DNA of 64,000 nt from assembly GCA_003868215.1 (NCBI GenBank), contig QWDQ01000041.1, positions 124,001 to 188,000 of the forward strand. The letters run 5' to 3'. The notes beneath the pieces are model-generated. The model worked only from the letters and a program-made list of their open reading frames with translations. It was not told where the DNA came from and ran no database searches. The position numbers and the translations under genes are program-made. This DNA comes from Pseudophaeomoniella oleicola. Its lineage: Eukaryota; Ascomycota; Eurotiomycetes; Phaeomoniellales; Phaeomoniellaceae. Positions 22,182 through 33,666 of this stretch are shown here, one piece after another (the first letter of the stretch is position 1; each line of letters begins with the position of its first letter).

Positions 22182-24687
22182 ATGCGTTCCCATCTGACCA
22201 AGACTGTGTTTCGTTCGTTCCTCACAGGCCAGCCGATATGTGCTCGAGGATGCCTTCGGCAGACCAGGGTTCTACGAGGAAGATCGAATGGGTTCATCGA
22301 CAACAGCCACCAGCGACGTTATCTATTTGGCTTTTCCGTACCAGGTCTGAACGACCGTCGTCCCAACTTCGCTCGAGGTCGGGGTAAGACTCTGATGACC
22401 TCTCAAGTTGTTGGGAACCTGATGGCCGCCCGAAGGCAACATTTGCGACCTCCGCCACGAGCGGATGTGGCCAAAGTGCTGCGCTCGTTTTTCGAGTCTC
22501 TGTCCGAATCCACGCCGTTAACGGAGTATGATATAACGTTTACAAACATTGCACTAAGATATGTCAAAGAGGAAGATGTCGCAGGAAAGAAGAAAGGAGA
22601 CATACAGTTCTCGGAAGGCGAATTGTATAACCTCTTGCTGGCTCTGACGGCGGGTGCAGTGAGATCCTCCAAACCCAATGAAGAGGCTAAGGAGCTTGGA
22701 GAGTTCGTACTACAAGAATTGACGTCCGATTTAGAGGATGGATCGGTCCCCTTGAACGAATCAGCGGTGATGCAGAGCGAATATGCCGAGTCGTATATCG
22801 AGCTTCTCGCTGCTACAGGCTACGGCAAAAGCGCTCTTCGTTTAGTCAAAGCATTCGGAAACTCAGCAAAGGCTGGTCATAGTCTGTGGCTATTATTGCT
22901 GAGATCGACTGCGGAACGTCGGCAAGAACAAGAGCTTATTGACTACACCAATGCGATGTTCGAGAATCAGCACTCTTTCACAACATGGCGAAATGGATTG
23001 GACTTGCTCATTGCCAGACTCGCTAATCTCGATCTTACAGCAGCTGTAAAAGTTTTATATGAGGAAGCACTGGCCGCTGGTTTTACGCCGACCGCGAGGA
23101 TCGGCAAATTCGCACTTTTACGGATGTCCATACGAAACAAGGACATCGCTTTTGGTCAGCCTATTTATGATTCACTCGACCGTCAGAGAGATGCGTCTTA
23201 TTTGTCTCGGCTGCAGTATCTCTGGTCCGCGGCGAAAGGAAAGCCTACAGATGAGATAGTGAGCGAGCTTGACCAACGGCTAGCCCAAGAACAGGCTGAT
23301 CGCCCTACGCGTGGTCACATCCTCGGTTTAGTAGATCTGGCCAATCACTGGAAAGACCATGCTGCTGCTGCGAAGTACTTGGATTTGCTTTCGAAGTGGG
23401 GCTTTAAACCTAATGGTACAACATATCTTATGCAGTTTGAACATTATCTAGCTACGCGGAATATCGACATGGCAGTCCAAGCCTGTCAGGGTTTGCATAA
23501 TCATCCAGTAGCTGCCGAAGATTTCGAGGAGGCCCTTGGGGCTCTTGGAGACCAGGAGGATGCTGCTCAGGAAGACATACATCTCCTGAACCAATTAGTT
23601 GTTGCCATCTGCACCATGGAGAAGCCGAAATACCACCTAGCCATTGAGCTCTTGGACTCGCTCCTTGAAAGGACACCAACTTTGGAGTCTGTGACAGTCG
23701 CGGCGGTCGTCGGTTTATTACTCCCACGGGGTGAATATCAAGAGATACATGACTTGCTACAGTCACACTATCCCATCTTTTCGAAAGAACAACGTGATGA
23801 GTCACGGGCTGTCGTTGTCGACTATATACTTGACACCAATAACGACGCATTGAGCGCCTGGCATGCGTATGATATGTTCCGAAATGTATTCGCAGATACA
23901 CCAATTACGACCCGCGAAGCTATCATGAAATCATTCTTTGCACGCAAACGGTGCGATCTTGCTTGCTTGGTCTTCGGTCACATGCGGCAGATGCAAGATC
24001 CAAAGCTTCGCCCGACTGCTGATCTTTACACAGAATGTTTCAAGGGAATAGCTGCCTGTGGAGACACGAAGGCCGCAGAAATGGTGCATAACATGCTTAA
24101 GCTTGATGTATACGTGGACCCCACTACTCGACTGCTCACAAGTCTCATGTTGGCCTGGGCCAACGTTGGTGAGCCGTGGCGAAGTCTGCAGATTTTTGAT
24201 GATATCCTCAACACTGTTGAAGGTCCTTCTTATACAACCTTTACCGTTGCCTTTAGAGCGTGTGAGAAGTTTGTTCCTAACGGCCGGCCATTTGCTATGC
24301 AGTTTATGTCACGAATTAAGAACGAGGGATTCGAGATCACAAAGGATGTCTACATGGCCTATCTAGGTGCTATAGCCGGTAATGGGGGCTATGATAGTGC
24401 TCTTCAACTTGTTGAGAACATGGAGGCCGAGACTGGGTATCCACCGGATGCATTGACGTGAGTAAAGTCCCTTTCTTGTGTGAAACGTCTGGTTTTCTGA
24501 CAGTGTTCCAAGGCTTGGGACTGTGCACAGCACCTTACCATGGGTGCATCAAACCCACGAATTCGAGCTCTGGGCGCAAGAAAAGTATCCAGAGGCCTGG
24601 CAGGACCTGTGCCACATGGGAAGGGCTGAGCCGAATCTCGAAACAGGTGAACAGCCGTTCTTTGTCGACCGATCGATTGAAATTTAA
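22182..24687 (+). CDS. CIA84: CIA84-like complex I assembly PPR protein
   Basis: Resembles complex I intermediate-associated protein 84, a mitochondrial factor needed to assemble the membrane arm of NADH:ubiquinone oxidoreductase in fungi. Exons 22182-24457 and 24504-24687 (46 bp intron) give 819 residues. The frame is open upstream of 22182 but has no ATG there. The N-terminus (MRSHLTKTVFRSFLTG, then several Arg residues up to QRRYLFGF) is a good matrix-targeting sequence. The body is made of paired helices of PPR/TPR type, for example around AVQACQGLHN and DTKAAEMVHNMLKLDVYVDP. The second exon ends FFVDRSIEI. Another mitochondrial PPR protein is possible, but the N-terminal half fits CIA84 best. 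Confidence 0.8.
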
Positions 24688-25487
24688 AGCCAATCCCACA
24701 TCGACGTTGTTCTGTCGCAATTGACATACGAGTTGATCCATCTATTGGGTATGAGGAGCACCCCCAATAGGTGTGCTGCAGCAGTCCTCTCTACAGTAGA
24801 GGCCTCTCAATTACGTACCCGAAAGGAAATGATGCCTTTTTACAAAGGCCTCCAATGCTTACATTTATTGATTCATTTAGTGTTCCCCGATCTAGATCAA
24901 ACTAGCCAGTTGGGCTGACGAAGGGGGTTTCTTCAGCACGGCTACCATTAGCAGTCAGCGATTGCAGTCTCATCTACCGTACAACGGAAATGTTTCAGAG
25001 AGCTGCGGCTTCGAGGTTATGAGCGTGTGTGTATCGTTATGGTGACTGTCGAGAATTTGACAGACATGATACCGCCTCAAACGGCGACAGTAAATGGTTG
25101 CTGTGTATGCCATATACAATGTACCTAGCTAGTTGTAAATATTACATGTAAATGGCAGTGAGTTGAAAGGGAAGCCAGACAGGAGAAGGCGTGAGGCTTT
25201 CCTGATGAACTGCGTACCTAGATAATAGATGCCATGTCCAGAATGCATCTAACATGTTGGGGTCTGACATAATATTCATTACTTATCATCGATTGCAGGT
25301 AAAACAAATGCTTGGCACCATCATTTTCCTAAGGCTGCTGAAGTAAACTCACATTGAATCACCTTTGATGCCAACATCTTCGCAGCAAGGACTTGGATTA
25401 AGAAGCCCAGTGCTACCCCCTCACACCTCCGATCTTGCATCGCGAGCTTGTCATTTTCTCTGCGGAGCTTGAGAATAGACTTTGTCA
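24688..25487. other. Intergenic: CIA84 3' end and SYF2 promoter
   Basis: Eight hundred bases between tandem genes. No credible coding frame was seen. It should hold the CIA84 3' UTR and the SYF2 promoter. Confidence 0.55.
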
Positions 25488-26498
25488 ATGGCGTTATCCA
25501 AGAAGCGCAAGGCTTCTCAAACCGAAGTCGCAGATGAACACCCTGACGCCGGAGTCTCTTCGCCCAAAAGCTCCTTCAGAGACCCAAAATCAGAGGGACA
25601 TACCCATACTGAAGGCGATTCCAGCGAAGTTGCAACACCGGATCCAACGGCCTCCCCGAATGTATCGACATCATCTGCTGCCGACACCCGCGCTGCCCGC
25701 TTTGCCGCACTGAAAGCCCGCGCTGCTTCCTCAGCAGCATCAAACCTCACAGCCGCTCGTCAGGAAGCGTCGCGGCAAGCCATCGATCCCTCACAGCTGA
25801 CCGCGATCTCCCGGCGGCATGCCATCGCATCACAAAAACTGCTGAAGGCCGAATCGGATTCACCCGAAGCCTTCGAGCGCAAACGGGCTTGGGACTGGAC
25901 GATCGACGAATCCGAGAAATGGGACAAGCGCATGGCCAAGAAGGAAAAGCACCGGGATGAAGTCGGATTTCGCAACTACGGTGACGAGGGTAGCAAAGTC
26001 TACCGACGGCAGATCAAAGAGATGTCAAAGGACGACGCCAAACGCTCTCAGCACGAATTCGGTTCCGGCCAGGATGCAGGCAACGGCGAAGACATGGACC
26101 GCCTCACGGCGTACGAGCAGTCCAAGATCCAAACGCTACTCAACGCCGCGCAAAACGGCGGCCTCGAAATCGTCGAAGACGACGGCTCCGGCGAACTCGT
26201 CCTCCTCGACCGCCACGGCACGTACACACACCCGTCCGCGAACCTCACGACAGATCACCTCAACCAGAAGCCGCCGCGCGAGAACGTCGACAGGCTGGTC
26301 GCCGACCTGCGGAAAGCGGAGGAGACGAGACTACGCAAGCGCAGGGAGCGGGGCAGGGCGAACGACGACATCGACGCCGCCGGTGACGTTACGTACATCA
26401 ACGATAAGAACAAGGTGTTCAACCAGAAGCTCAGGCGTTTCTACGATAAGTACACCAAGGATATTCGGGATAACTTCGAAAGGGGCACGGCGATCTAG
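25488..26498 (+). CDS. SYF2: Pre-mRNA splicing factor Syf2
   Basis: Component of the Prp19-associated (NTC) spliceosome complex, nuclear. A single exon of 336 residues from the first ATG of the frame at 25488. The first 70 residues are Ser/Thr-rich and disordered. After that come Ala-rich helical sequence (RAARFAALKARAAS) and the conserved Syf2 block with AFERKRAWDWTIDESEKWDK, FRNYGDEGSKVYRRQIKEM and a C-terminal KVFNQKLRRFYDKYTKDIRD. The 3' half is markedly richer in C and G at third positions than neighbouring genes. Length is usual for the family in filamentous fungi. Confidence 0.95.
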   Translation: MALSKKRKASQTEVADEHPDAGVSSPKSSFRDPKSEGHTHTEGDSSEVATPDPTASPNVSTSSAADTRAARFAALKARAASSAASNLTAARQEASRQAIDPSQLTAISRRHAIASQKLLKAESDSPEAFERKRAWDWTIDESEKWDKRMAKKEKHRDEVGFRNYGDEGSKVYRRQIKEMSKDDAKRSQHEFGSGQDAGNGEDMDRLTAYEQSKIQTLLNAAQNGGLEIVEDDGSGELVLLDRHGTYTHPSANLTTDHLNQKPPRENVDRLVADLRKAEETRLRKRRERGRANDDIDAAGDVTYINDKNKVFNQKLRRFYDKYTKDIRDNFERGTAI

Positions 26499-27969
26499 AG
26501 AAGAGAAGAAAAAAAGGAAGACACGGTCCCCCTGAAGGAAGGATGGGTTCGAAGATTTTGCGTTTTCTCATGTTATCGGCGTTGAAACGATATCCCAGCG
26601 TACCTCTGTTTCGGTTATTTTCTTGGTTTCTCCCGACAAGAAGTCCTACAAAGAAGGCAAGGCCTTTGATGTCTGGAATGCAAGCAGTATCATTGTTATT
26701 TCCAAATTCCGCCTACTATAGCGACAGACAAGTCTAAAAAATAGAAGAAGAAGAGTGAAAAGAGAGGGGGGAAAAAAGACAAATTCCCCAAATGCTAACA
26801 ACTTGAAATGTAAATTCCTGTTCAAAGTCCTCCTCGCAAAACTATGCTCTTGCGCTTGCTTGCTTGCTTGCCTGCTCAGCTTTATAACAATAATAAAAAG
26901 AGGCCCTTCTCGTCGTCTCTTTCTTTCCTTTCATAGTATCCTCCAAACGCTTACATGCATGCATGACACAAAGGAAAAGCAGAACGGAAACAAAAAAAAA
27001 AAAAAAGGACAAATCTCTGCGAACTGCAAATCAAAATAAAAAAAATATTATATAAAAAAAAAGAATCCCCATGCAGAGAGAAAGGAAAAGGGGGAAAACG
27101 GGGGCAGGTAGGTGTCGTCGTGGAGAAAGCAAACTCGAAGGGGTGTTGCCAGGGGAGGGGGTATCACAAAAAAGGAAAAGGAAGAAAAAGGAACTGATTT
27201 TCCGAAAGAGGCAAAGATGTCGATATGGTGCAATGGGGCGCCTGCAGGCATGTGTACATGACTACAGTGCAAACATAACGGCATCGGAGTGTTCGATTAT
27301 GGTCTTAGTGTAGTGGGAAGCAAGACAAAAGTCGAGTTGTTGAAGGACTGAATAAATGGCGCTTGGTGGGCAAAGGTGCTTCAATTGGCTGAGTTTACTC
27401 CTTTTACGATATGTAAGAGAAATATATGTGTGTCGTGGGGGTAGCGGTCTCAATGCAGAGGGCAGACCCACGGCAGGACCGTTGTATCGATGTCCCTTGT
27501 TGCAGCTCCATGTTGGAAAACATGTAAGCACCAATCCTGGATAGAAAACTACCCGGTGGCGGGATGTTTTCGCTGGCAACCCCTAACCTCTGACGTATGA
27601 GATATTCATTCTGCATATGGATTTTGCTTTGTACGGCAACGTCCTTGCTGGCATGTCCGATAGTATCGACCTTTCATTTTCAAAAAAAAAAGTGTGTCGA
27701 ATTCATCGGTGTGGGATAGAGAGGACGGCTGAGGGACCGTGTCAGAATGGCACTGTGTACTTCGTAGACGGCCCGTTACGGCATGAACCAAAGAGTAGAG
27801 GCCAGGCATAGCCGAACTTGGGTATCGCATGATAAGTGTGTGCATTGGATTGGTTGCTGGTCCCGAGGATTGGTGCCCGAATATGTACAGCATCCCGCGA
27901 ATCGAGGTAGGGACTTACGGAAGACAGATTGCGGTCCAACCCATTGACGGCGCGGGATCTTTCTTTTCC
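26499..27969. other. Intergenic between convergent SYF2 and velvet gene
   Basis: Both flanking genes end here. The sequence is A-rich in parts, with an A run near 26992-27006 and several AAAAAG words. No protein-like frame was recognised. It should contain both 3' UTRs; its 1.47 kb is long for that alone. Confidence 0.5.
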
Positions 27970-29373
27970 TCATTCATCGTCCTCATCCGAGTCTGCTTCG
28001 TCCTCCTCTTCCTCTTCCTCTCGCCTCTGTCTTGCCTTTTCTCTTGCCGCTGGACCTTTCTTAATCTTCAAGGTTGACGGTGCTCCTGGTATCTTCGCTA
28101 AGCCGCGGACAAGATTCGTGCTTTCTTGCACTCTATCAAATCCTTTCGCGTTGTTGACAACGAAGGGCTGGGTCATTACTGTTGCTATCGAAGGCAATGG
28201 GTTTCCACGCGTAGCTGCCTGGACATCAATCTTCATCAACACGAATTGCAGTCTATATGTTCCTGCCATCCGAATAGATATGTCAGAGAATATGAAGAAG
28301 GCTCCTGGTTGTCTTTTCCAAGATCGATCGTGGCCCGCTGAAGGCATAGCAGATATCAGGGACGAGGGATGCGGGACAGCGGTCTCTGGGTCTGGGTCTT
28401 CAGCAGCAAACAACGAATTTGCGGTGTGGCAGCCGATGAGTAGTTTTCGAATCCCGCTGCCACCCTCACGGGTTGGACCTTCATCAATGACGGACATATG
28501 TTGCGCAGGAGAACCTCCAGAGAACAGGTAGCAGTGCACTACCCAAAATGGGCTTTTCACATCCTCCATGTCTTCTTCTGAATTTGGGTCAAAATCCAAA
28601 ATTTGCAACTGCAGAACCACTGGAGGATCGATTGGTCGACGGTCTCGACCTTCTGGGCCAGCACGAGCTGCCCGTGGCTGTTGCCGTATCAAAAGAGAAT
28701 ACTTGTGACGCGTCGCCAAAGATACCGCTGATGAAGGGACACTCGGGCTGCCGTCTTGAGGCTCCACTGAAAGCGGCGGTGCAGCTGTTACTGAAGGAGT
28801 GCTTGTAGATGAATGAGCGAAGCTGGTCACACTGTATGGACTTTGTAAGGGGTTATGACCATACATCCGTGATCTGCTTCCTCCGAAGTCATCCCGATCC
28901 TGCTGTCCATGGGGGCGCTTCTGTCCAGAATGCAGATCGTATTGACTATACGGATTTGGTGCATATGGTGGTTCCTGTGATCGAGAGGGAGCATTCAGTC
29001 CAGGGACAGACCCCGGCATCGTAGATACTGCTGAAGATCCATATGCCATCCGCGGTCCTTGTGCGTACTCCGGTATCCTGTTTAGGTCAGAGCCATACGG
29101 ATAGTGTTCCATGGGCTCGTAAGCAGGGATCATTATTATGTTTCGCGCATGAGCGCTTGAGAAGTATCCTGGCTGGTACAGCCCTGCACCCGGTGAAAGA
29201 GGACTAGGAAACGAAGCCATGGCGCCGGGGGTATCTGGTGCGTATGAAGAGCCCTGTGGTTCATATGGAGACTGGTTCTGCAGAATGGAGTCTAGTGAAG
29301 CTCTTCCTGTGTGTTCAGATGGATCTTCTGGATGATTCAGTTGTGTGCCTCTAGGTCTCTTATGTGGTGGCAT
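27970..29373 (-). CDS. velC: Velvet-domain developmental regulator, probably VelC
   Basis: Nuclear regulator of the fungal velvet family, which controls sporulation and secondary metabolism and binds DNA through an NF-kB-like fold. One exon, 467 residues, ATG at 29373. Residues 1-220 are Pro/Ser/Tyr-rich and disordered. The velvet domain covers about 222-440, beginning YSLLIRQQPRAARAGPEGRD and continuing with RRPIDPPVVLQLQILD, FWVVHCYLFS and AFFIFSDISIRMAGTYRLQF. The tail is strongly acidic (EEEEEEDEADSDEDDE). A long N-terminus before a C-terminal velvet domain fits VelC; VosA carries the domain at the N-terminus, and VelB has a large insertion that is absent here. Family is certain, subfamily less so. 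Its promoter side opens onto a 5.7 kb gene-poor stretch. Confidence 0.82.
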   Translation of the reverse strand: MPPHKRPRGTQLNHPEDPSEHTGRASLDSILQNQSPYEPQGSSYAPDTPGAMASFPSPLSPGAGLYQPGYFSSAHARNIIMIPAYEPMEHYPYGSDLNRIPEYAQGPRMAYGSSAVSTMPGSVPGLNAPSRSQEPPYAPNPYSQYDLHSGQKRPHGQQDRDDFGGSRSRMYGHNPLQSPYSVTSFAHSSTSTPSVTAAPPLSVEPQDGSPSVPSSAVSLATRHKYSLLIRQQPRAARAGPEGRDRRPIDPPVVLQLQILDFDPNSEEDMEDVKSPFWVVHCYLFSGGSPAQHMSVIDEGPTREGGSGIRKLLIGCHTANSLFAAEDPDPETAVPHPSSLISAMPSAGHDRSWKRQPGAFFIFSDISIRMAGTYRLQFVLMKIDVQAATRGNPLPSIATVMTQPFVVNNAKGFDRVQESTNLVRGLAKIPGAPSTLKIKKGPAAREKARQRREEEEEEDEADSDEDDE

Positions 29374-32300
29374 TCCAGAAGGCGTCCTTCAAAGGTGGCC
29401 GCTGAAACCTGTCCTTATGAAACAGTACCAGGCTCGTAAGCAAGGGTCAGTCTAGCCGATGCCTGTCTAAGTATACCGGTGGCAAGCACCAGTTTGGCTG
29501 AACGACAGAGATGGATTGCGGAACCCGTATCGACATGTGGAAATTCCGGAGAGGAATCGGATCTGAACCCAAAGACGTCGGTCTAACTGATCTGTACGTA
29601 CAAGCAGTGTTTAGTCTTTCAGGGACATACACTGATTTTATATCGGAACGTCCAAAGTCACTGCTGGTCTGAAGGCAGTTGAGGTGATACTGTTTGCTTT
29701 GCAAATTGACGGCTCATGAAGGGGATGGTGAGATGGAGAGATACAGAAGATGGATTGTTATGTGCGATTGAAGCCAGCAATCGTGGGGTGATAGAAATAG
29801 GCCTTGGTTTTTAAAACGACCAGGGGCCCTGCATGTTAGTGGAAATCAACATACGGGAAATCGACGATCTAATCGAAAGGCGAAGTAGTAAATCTCTCGT
29901 TGGCACTACTACGTACAACTGAACGCCCTTGGTCTGGAAACATTAGGCTGGCGTAAACTTGTGATATAAGAGTTGAAGAATGTTGATATCCGCAGGAGCA
30001 ACCCGAAAAGGCTCAGGCGTCCTCAGGGATGCATATACAGGGGTCTGCCGATGTACGAATGTACAGTTACTGCCATTTGCAGACCGTGTGTCTCTCTTCC
30101 TTTTCCTTCTGCTTCATGTAGGGGACCATCTTTAGCGGTGCCTGGTTCGCCGACTATACGAGAGAATCCCCATACGCCATGGAGTGAGCCAGAGCAAGGG
30201 CAAAGCATCCGAAAGGGAATGGAGTGCCCGGATGAACATGTGGCTGACCATCATTATGCAGCTAACATGCCTGAGAGATGATCGGACCGTACCCCCATGT
30301 CTAGGTGACTGGGACGCCCATTTACAAGGTACATCCTTGTACGCGAAGATACTCGAACTTTCGATGCAGCTTGAAGACTACCAGTGACGAAGGGAGGACC
30401 AATGCGACTGCATCGTCGGAAAATGCTCAGTGTCGCCAGCAGCAGCAGTTCAGAAAGAAGCAATTCAACCTGGTGTTGTGGACAACGCGGGACGACATCA
30501 TATTATTGCAATAATCCATCAACACCGATTCCATTAGACCATTCAATATTACCCCCGTACTGCAACTCACTTAACTGTCGATCTCCATCGCAAATGAGCC
30601 ATTTCTTTCACCTCTGGTATAGATGACCAAAAATGATACTGGGATTTATCTCCTCCAATTGGCATTTTCTGATTGATACCAGACCCTTGTGCTATTACAG
30701 TAATAGCCTGAATAAGGGTATTCCTACTTCGCGTTACACCAGATGCACCCGCACGACCACACAGTCTGATAGCATAAAACTGACCCAGAGGAGTCCGATG
30801 CTATTGCTACTTTCTGCTAACAAATCAAGTCTCCTTGACTATCCGCCATGACCGTCAGGATCCTCGGCCCGAAATAAATGAAATTTGGAAATTTGCTGCC
30901 CTGGAATTGGGTTGGAACTACATTTCCTGCTGCAGCTGGATATCTAACGGTGAGATCTCGCTCTGCGGTTGTCGGGAAGGATGGGAGCAACCATCATTCA
31001 CTTTTGGCAGGGATGTTCGATTTGTGCAGCCAGCCATTTGACATAAAACCATAAAATGCTATCAAAAAGCCTCATGCGCCTGGGACCGTCCGGGTTGAAT
31101 CCACATGCCACTATCAAATAAGGCGCTGACCTCAAGCCTCATTGTGCATTTCTCTTGGATGACGACTGCCAATCAAGTGTTCCCCCTCCGATAATGCCTT
31201 TCGCTACCCACAGACGGTCTACACTTATGCATGCTTCAGGTGATGATCGTCTTTCTATGGTCCTGCGGGAGACGCTTGCACTACTTGCGCCCAAACGGCG
31301 TGGGACAGCGGACTAACACTATAAACCGCAGCGAATGAGCAACAGTTGGCCTCGTTCGTGGCCCGGTGAAGGTCACTCGATCCGAGCGCAGCTCAAATGA
31401 GGTATGGTATACCATAATGGATGAGCAAGGTGCTGCAATACGGTTTTAAAAGACAAAATCGTGGAGCCAGCTCGCAACAAATTGCACTATTTACTTGGGT
31501 GGAGATGCTTGCCAATTGCTATGAGACACCTTGCACTCTATTTTTTCGGTTTCAGAGACTCTGTTGACATGCTCAGTGACGTGCCAGGCCTCCCTACCAC
31601 CTACTATCTTACCACGACCATCAGCAGCAGGGACAGCGGTATCCTCTACACAGAAACCAGGGCATCGAGCATGTGACAGGGTGACGATTGTGGCTTGAGG
31701 CTGCAAAATTAATCGTGGTCTTTCCCAAAGGTCGACAAGGGTTTCCCAGTCTACCAACCGCGCCAACAATTCGATCTGCTTCCTACCTCAAACCATTGTG
31801 TATGTACGCGCAGCAACTGCTGCATCTGGTTGTTTGTTGGACAGGGCATTAGATAATGACGGACTAGTGGCTCTCGAGATGGAGAACAGCTGTGAAAAGC
31901 CCGAAAGAGCGTGAGGGTCTTCTGATGGTGGGGATGTGTTTGTTGCGCTGCGGCAAGGATTAACATCCTTCGCTTAATTGCTCTGCGCTAAAACCCGGCC
32001 TGGCGTAAGGGCAATTCATCCAGTACCCCAGTCCCGGAGAATTACAGTAGTGTCTGGTGTGCAAGCGAGCATACGGGCTCGTCGTCGTTCTCATCATCCT
32101 TCGACTCATTGGTGGTTGGCGATTTAGCGAAGCAGACCTCCAAGACCGCTACAGACTTAGATCTATCGGCATTCTCATGTCAACGGTAGGGTCTTCCAAA
32201 ATCCGGGTTTGCAAGTCGGAACTACTCATGCTTTCGGAAACTCTCTCTTGGGGTGCTCACTTTGGATAAGGGGTCTACAGTCAGATCAGTAGATTCAGAC

Positions 32301-32819
32301 AATAAAAAGGAGCACAGTCATGCTTGGCTGGCTTATAACCATTGTCAGCCGAGCGCAAGAAACAGCAACGATCTTTCGCTCTTACTAGACGACTCTAGTC
32401 GTAAGATCCCAAGAGCGACCCCACGCAAAGCAGCAAGTGGAGGATGTGCAATAAACCCACTCCACGACAGACCAGATATCACTACGGTAAGGACAGTGAC
32501 CAATACAAGATCGAGTTCCAGATATTTCGTGGCTTTGCTCGAGCAAGGGTCTGAGGGACCAATCCGCTTCGGTACCTCCCGGCTTGAAACGGTGCAACTT
32601 GCTTCCAAAAGGACTCAACACTTACCTCCTATTTGTTCTTTGCGTGGATGATTCTCACTAATCTGGAGGCTGCCCCAAATGATCTCCGGTCCTAAGTCAT
32701 ATTGGACACCGTTCCTTGCCATTCACGATTGAGTTCATGTTGCTTGGGTGTACTGGAAACCTAATGCCATGAGGTTTCAATCCGGATCTCATATGTACTA
32801 CTTTGTACAAGTGTACCTC

Positions 32820-33221
32820 CTAATCTCGGGCTCCGGTTCTTTTGGCAATATCAAGACTCCGAAGGATTTGAAACCTTCTGTCTCTCGGTCTGTTGGCCAC
32901 CTCATCAACGCTCGTCTCTGTAAGGAGGTATACGCCAGCACTCGTCTTTTTGACTCTACCAACCTCCGATTCGAACTCGGTACCCCTCCAATGTATAGTG
33001 GGTTTCTTGGCAACGAACGCGGGGTACGTGCCTGGAGAGATCATGACTGGACTTGGTGGTGGCCTGAACTGTGTATTTTCCACACTCCTAGAGCCTGGTG
33101 ATAGTTTGACAGTAGCGGGAATAGATTTGGCCGTAAGGATCAGATGGGCGACGACAGTACCTTCGTGCCGAGAACTTGCGTTGCCAAATCGGACATGGTC
33201 CGCAAGTGGAAATGACGTGGG
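32820..33221 (-). other. Unrecognised minus-strand open frame, no start codon
   Basis: About 133 codons open between two in-frame stops on the minus strand, with no ATG at its beginning. It reads through HVRFGNASSRHEGTVVAHLI and PPPSPVMISPGTYPAFVAKK and looks more like protein than most chance frames here. An AG just before it (…GTATAG) could be a splice acceptor. No family recognised. The plus strand is also open over part of it, so chance remains possible. It could be an exon of an unrecognised gene or a remnant. Confidence 0.25.
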
Positions 33222-33652
33222 CTATACTGTATCACACATCGACGTCTCGGCAGGGAGGTCGAAGTAGCAGGCTCAGCAAGCATTTAACAGATGCTGTTAA
33301 GGTAGGATCTACAGCCAAGTCTCGTCGATAGATGAGGCGTAGTTGGATCAGCAAAGTTAAGGGACCGTGCGAGGAGATGCTGCTTATTCCCAAAGATCCC
33401 ATCGTCGTCCCATGAGACTTTATCGGTTGAGTGTTACATGCGTGGGCATATCTGACCAAATGTAGGTCTTGCACATCTTTCCCTAAGGTCCAGTAGGATC
33501 AAAGCGCAACCCAATGATTTCAAGCTTGAGCAACGTACGTAAGATAAGTTAGTTCAAGCTCCCCCTGTTCGTTGGCTTCACTCTCGGCATGTACAAACGA
33601 TGGTACGGAGTTGAACCAAATGTACATACGATGCATGATCGGCGCCTACGTC

Positions 33653-33666
33653 ATATCACGTGATAT
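33653..33666. promoter_or_regulatory. 14-bp palindrome with CACGTG E-box
   Basis: ATATCACGTGATAT is a perfect inverted repeat. The core TCACGTGA is the classic binding site of bHLH factors such as Cbf1/Pho4/SREBP-type proteins. It lies in the gene-poor stretch about 4.3 kb upstream of the velvet start and 1.5 kb from the Utp16-like start. Occupancy is unknown. Confidence 0.45.
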
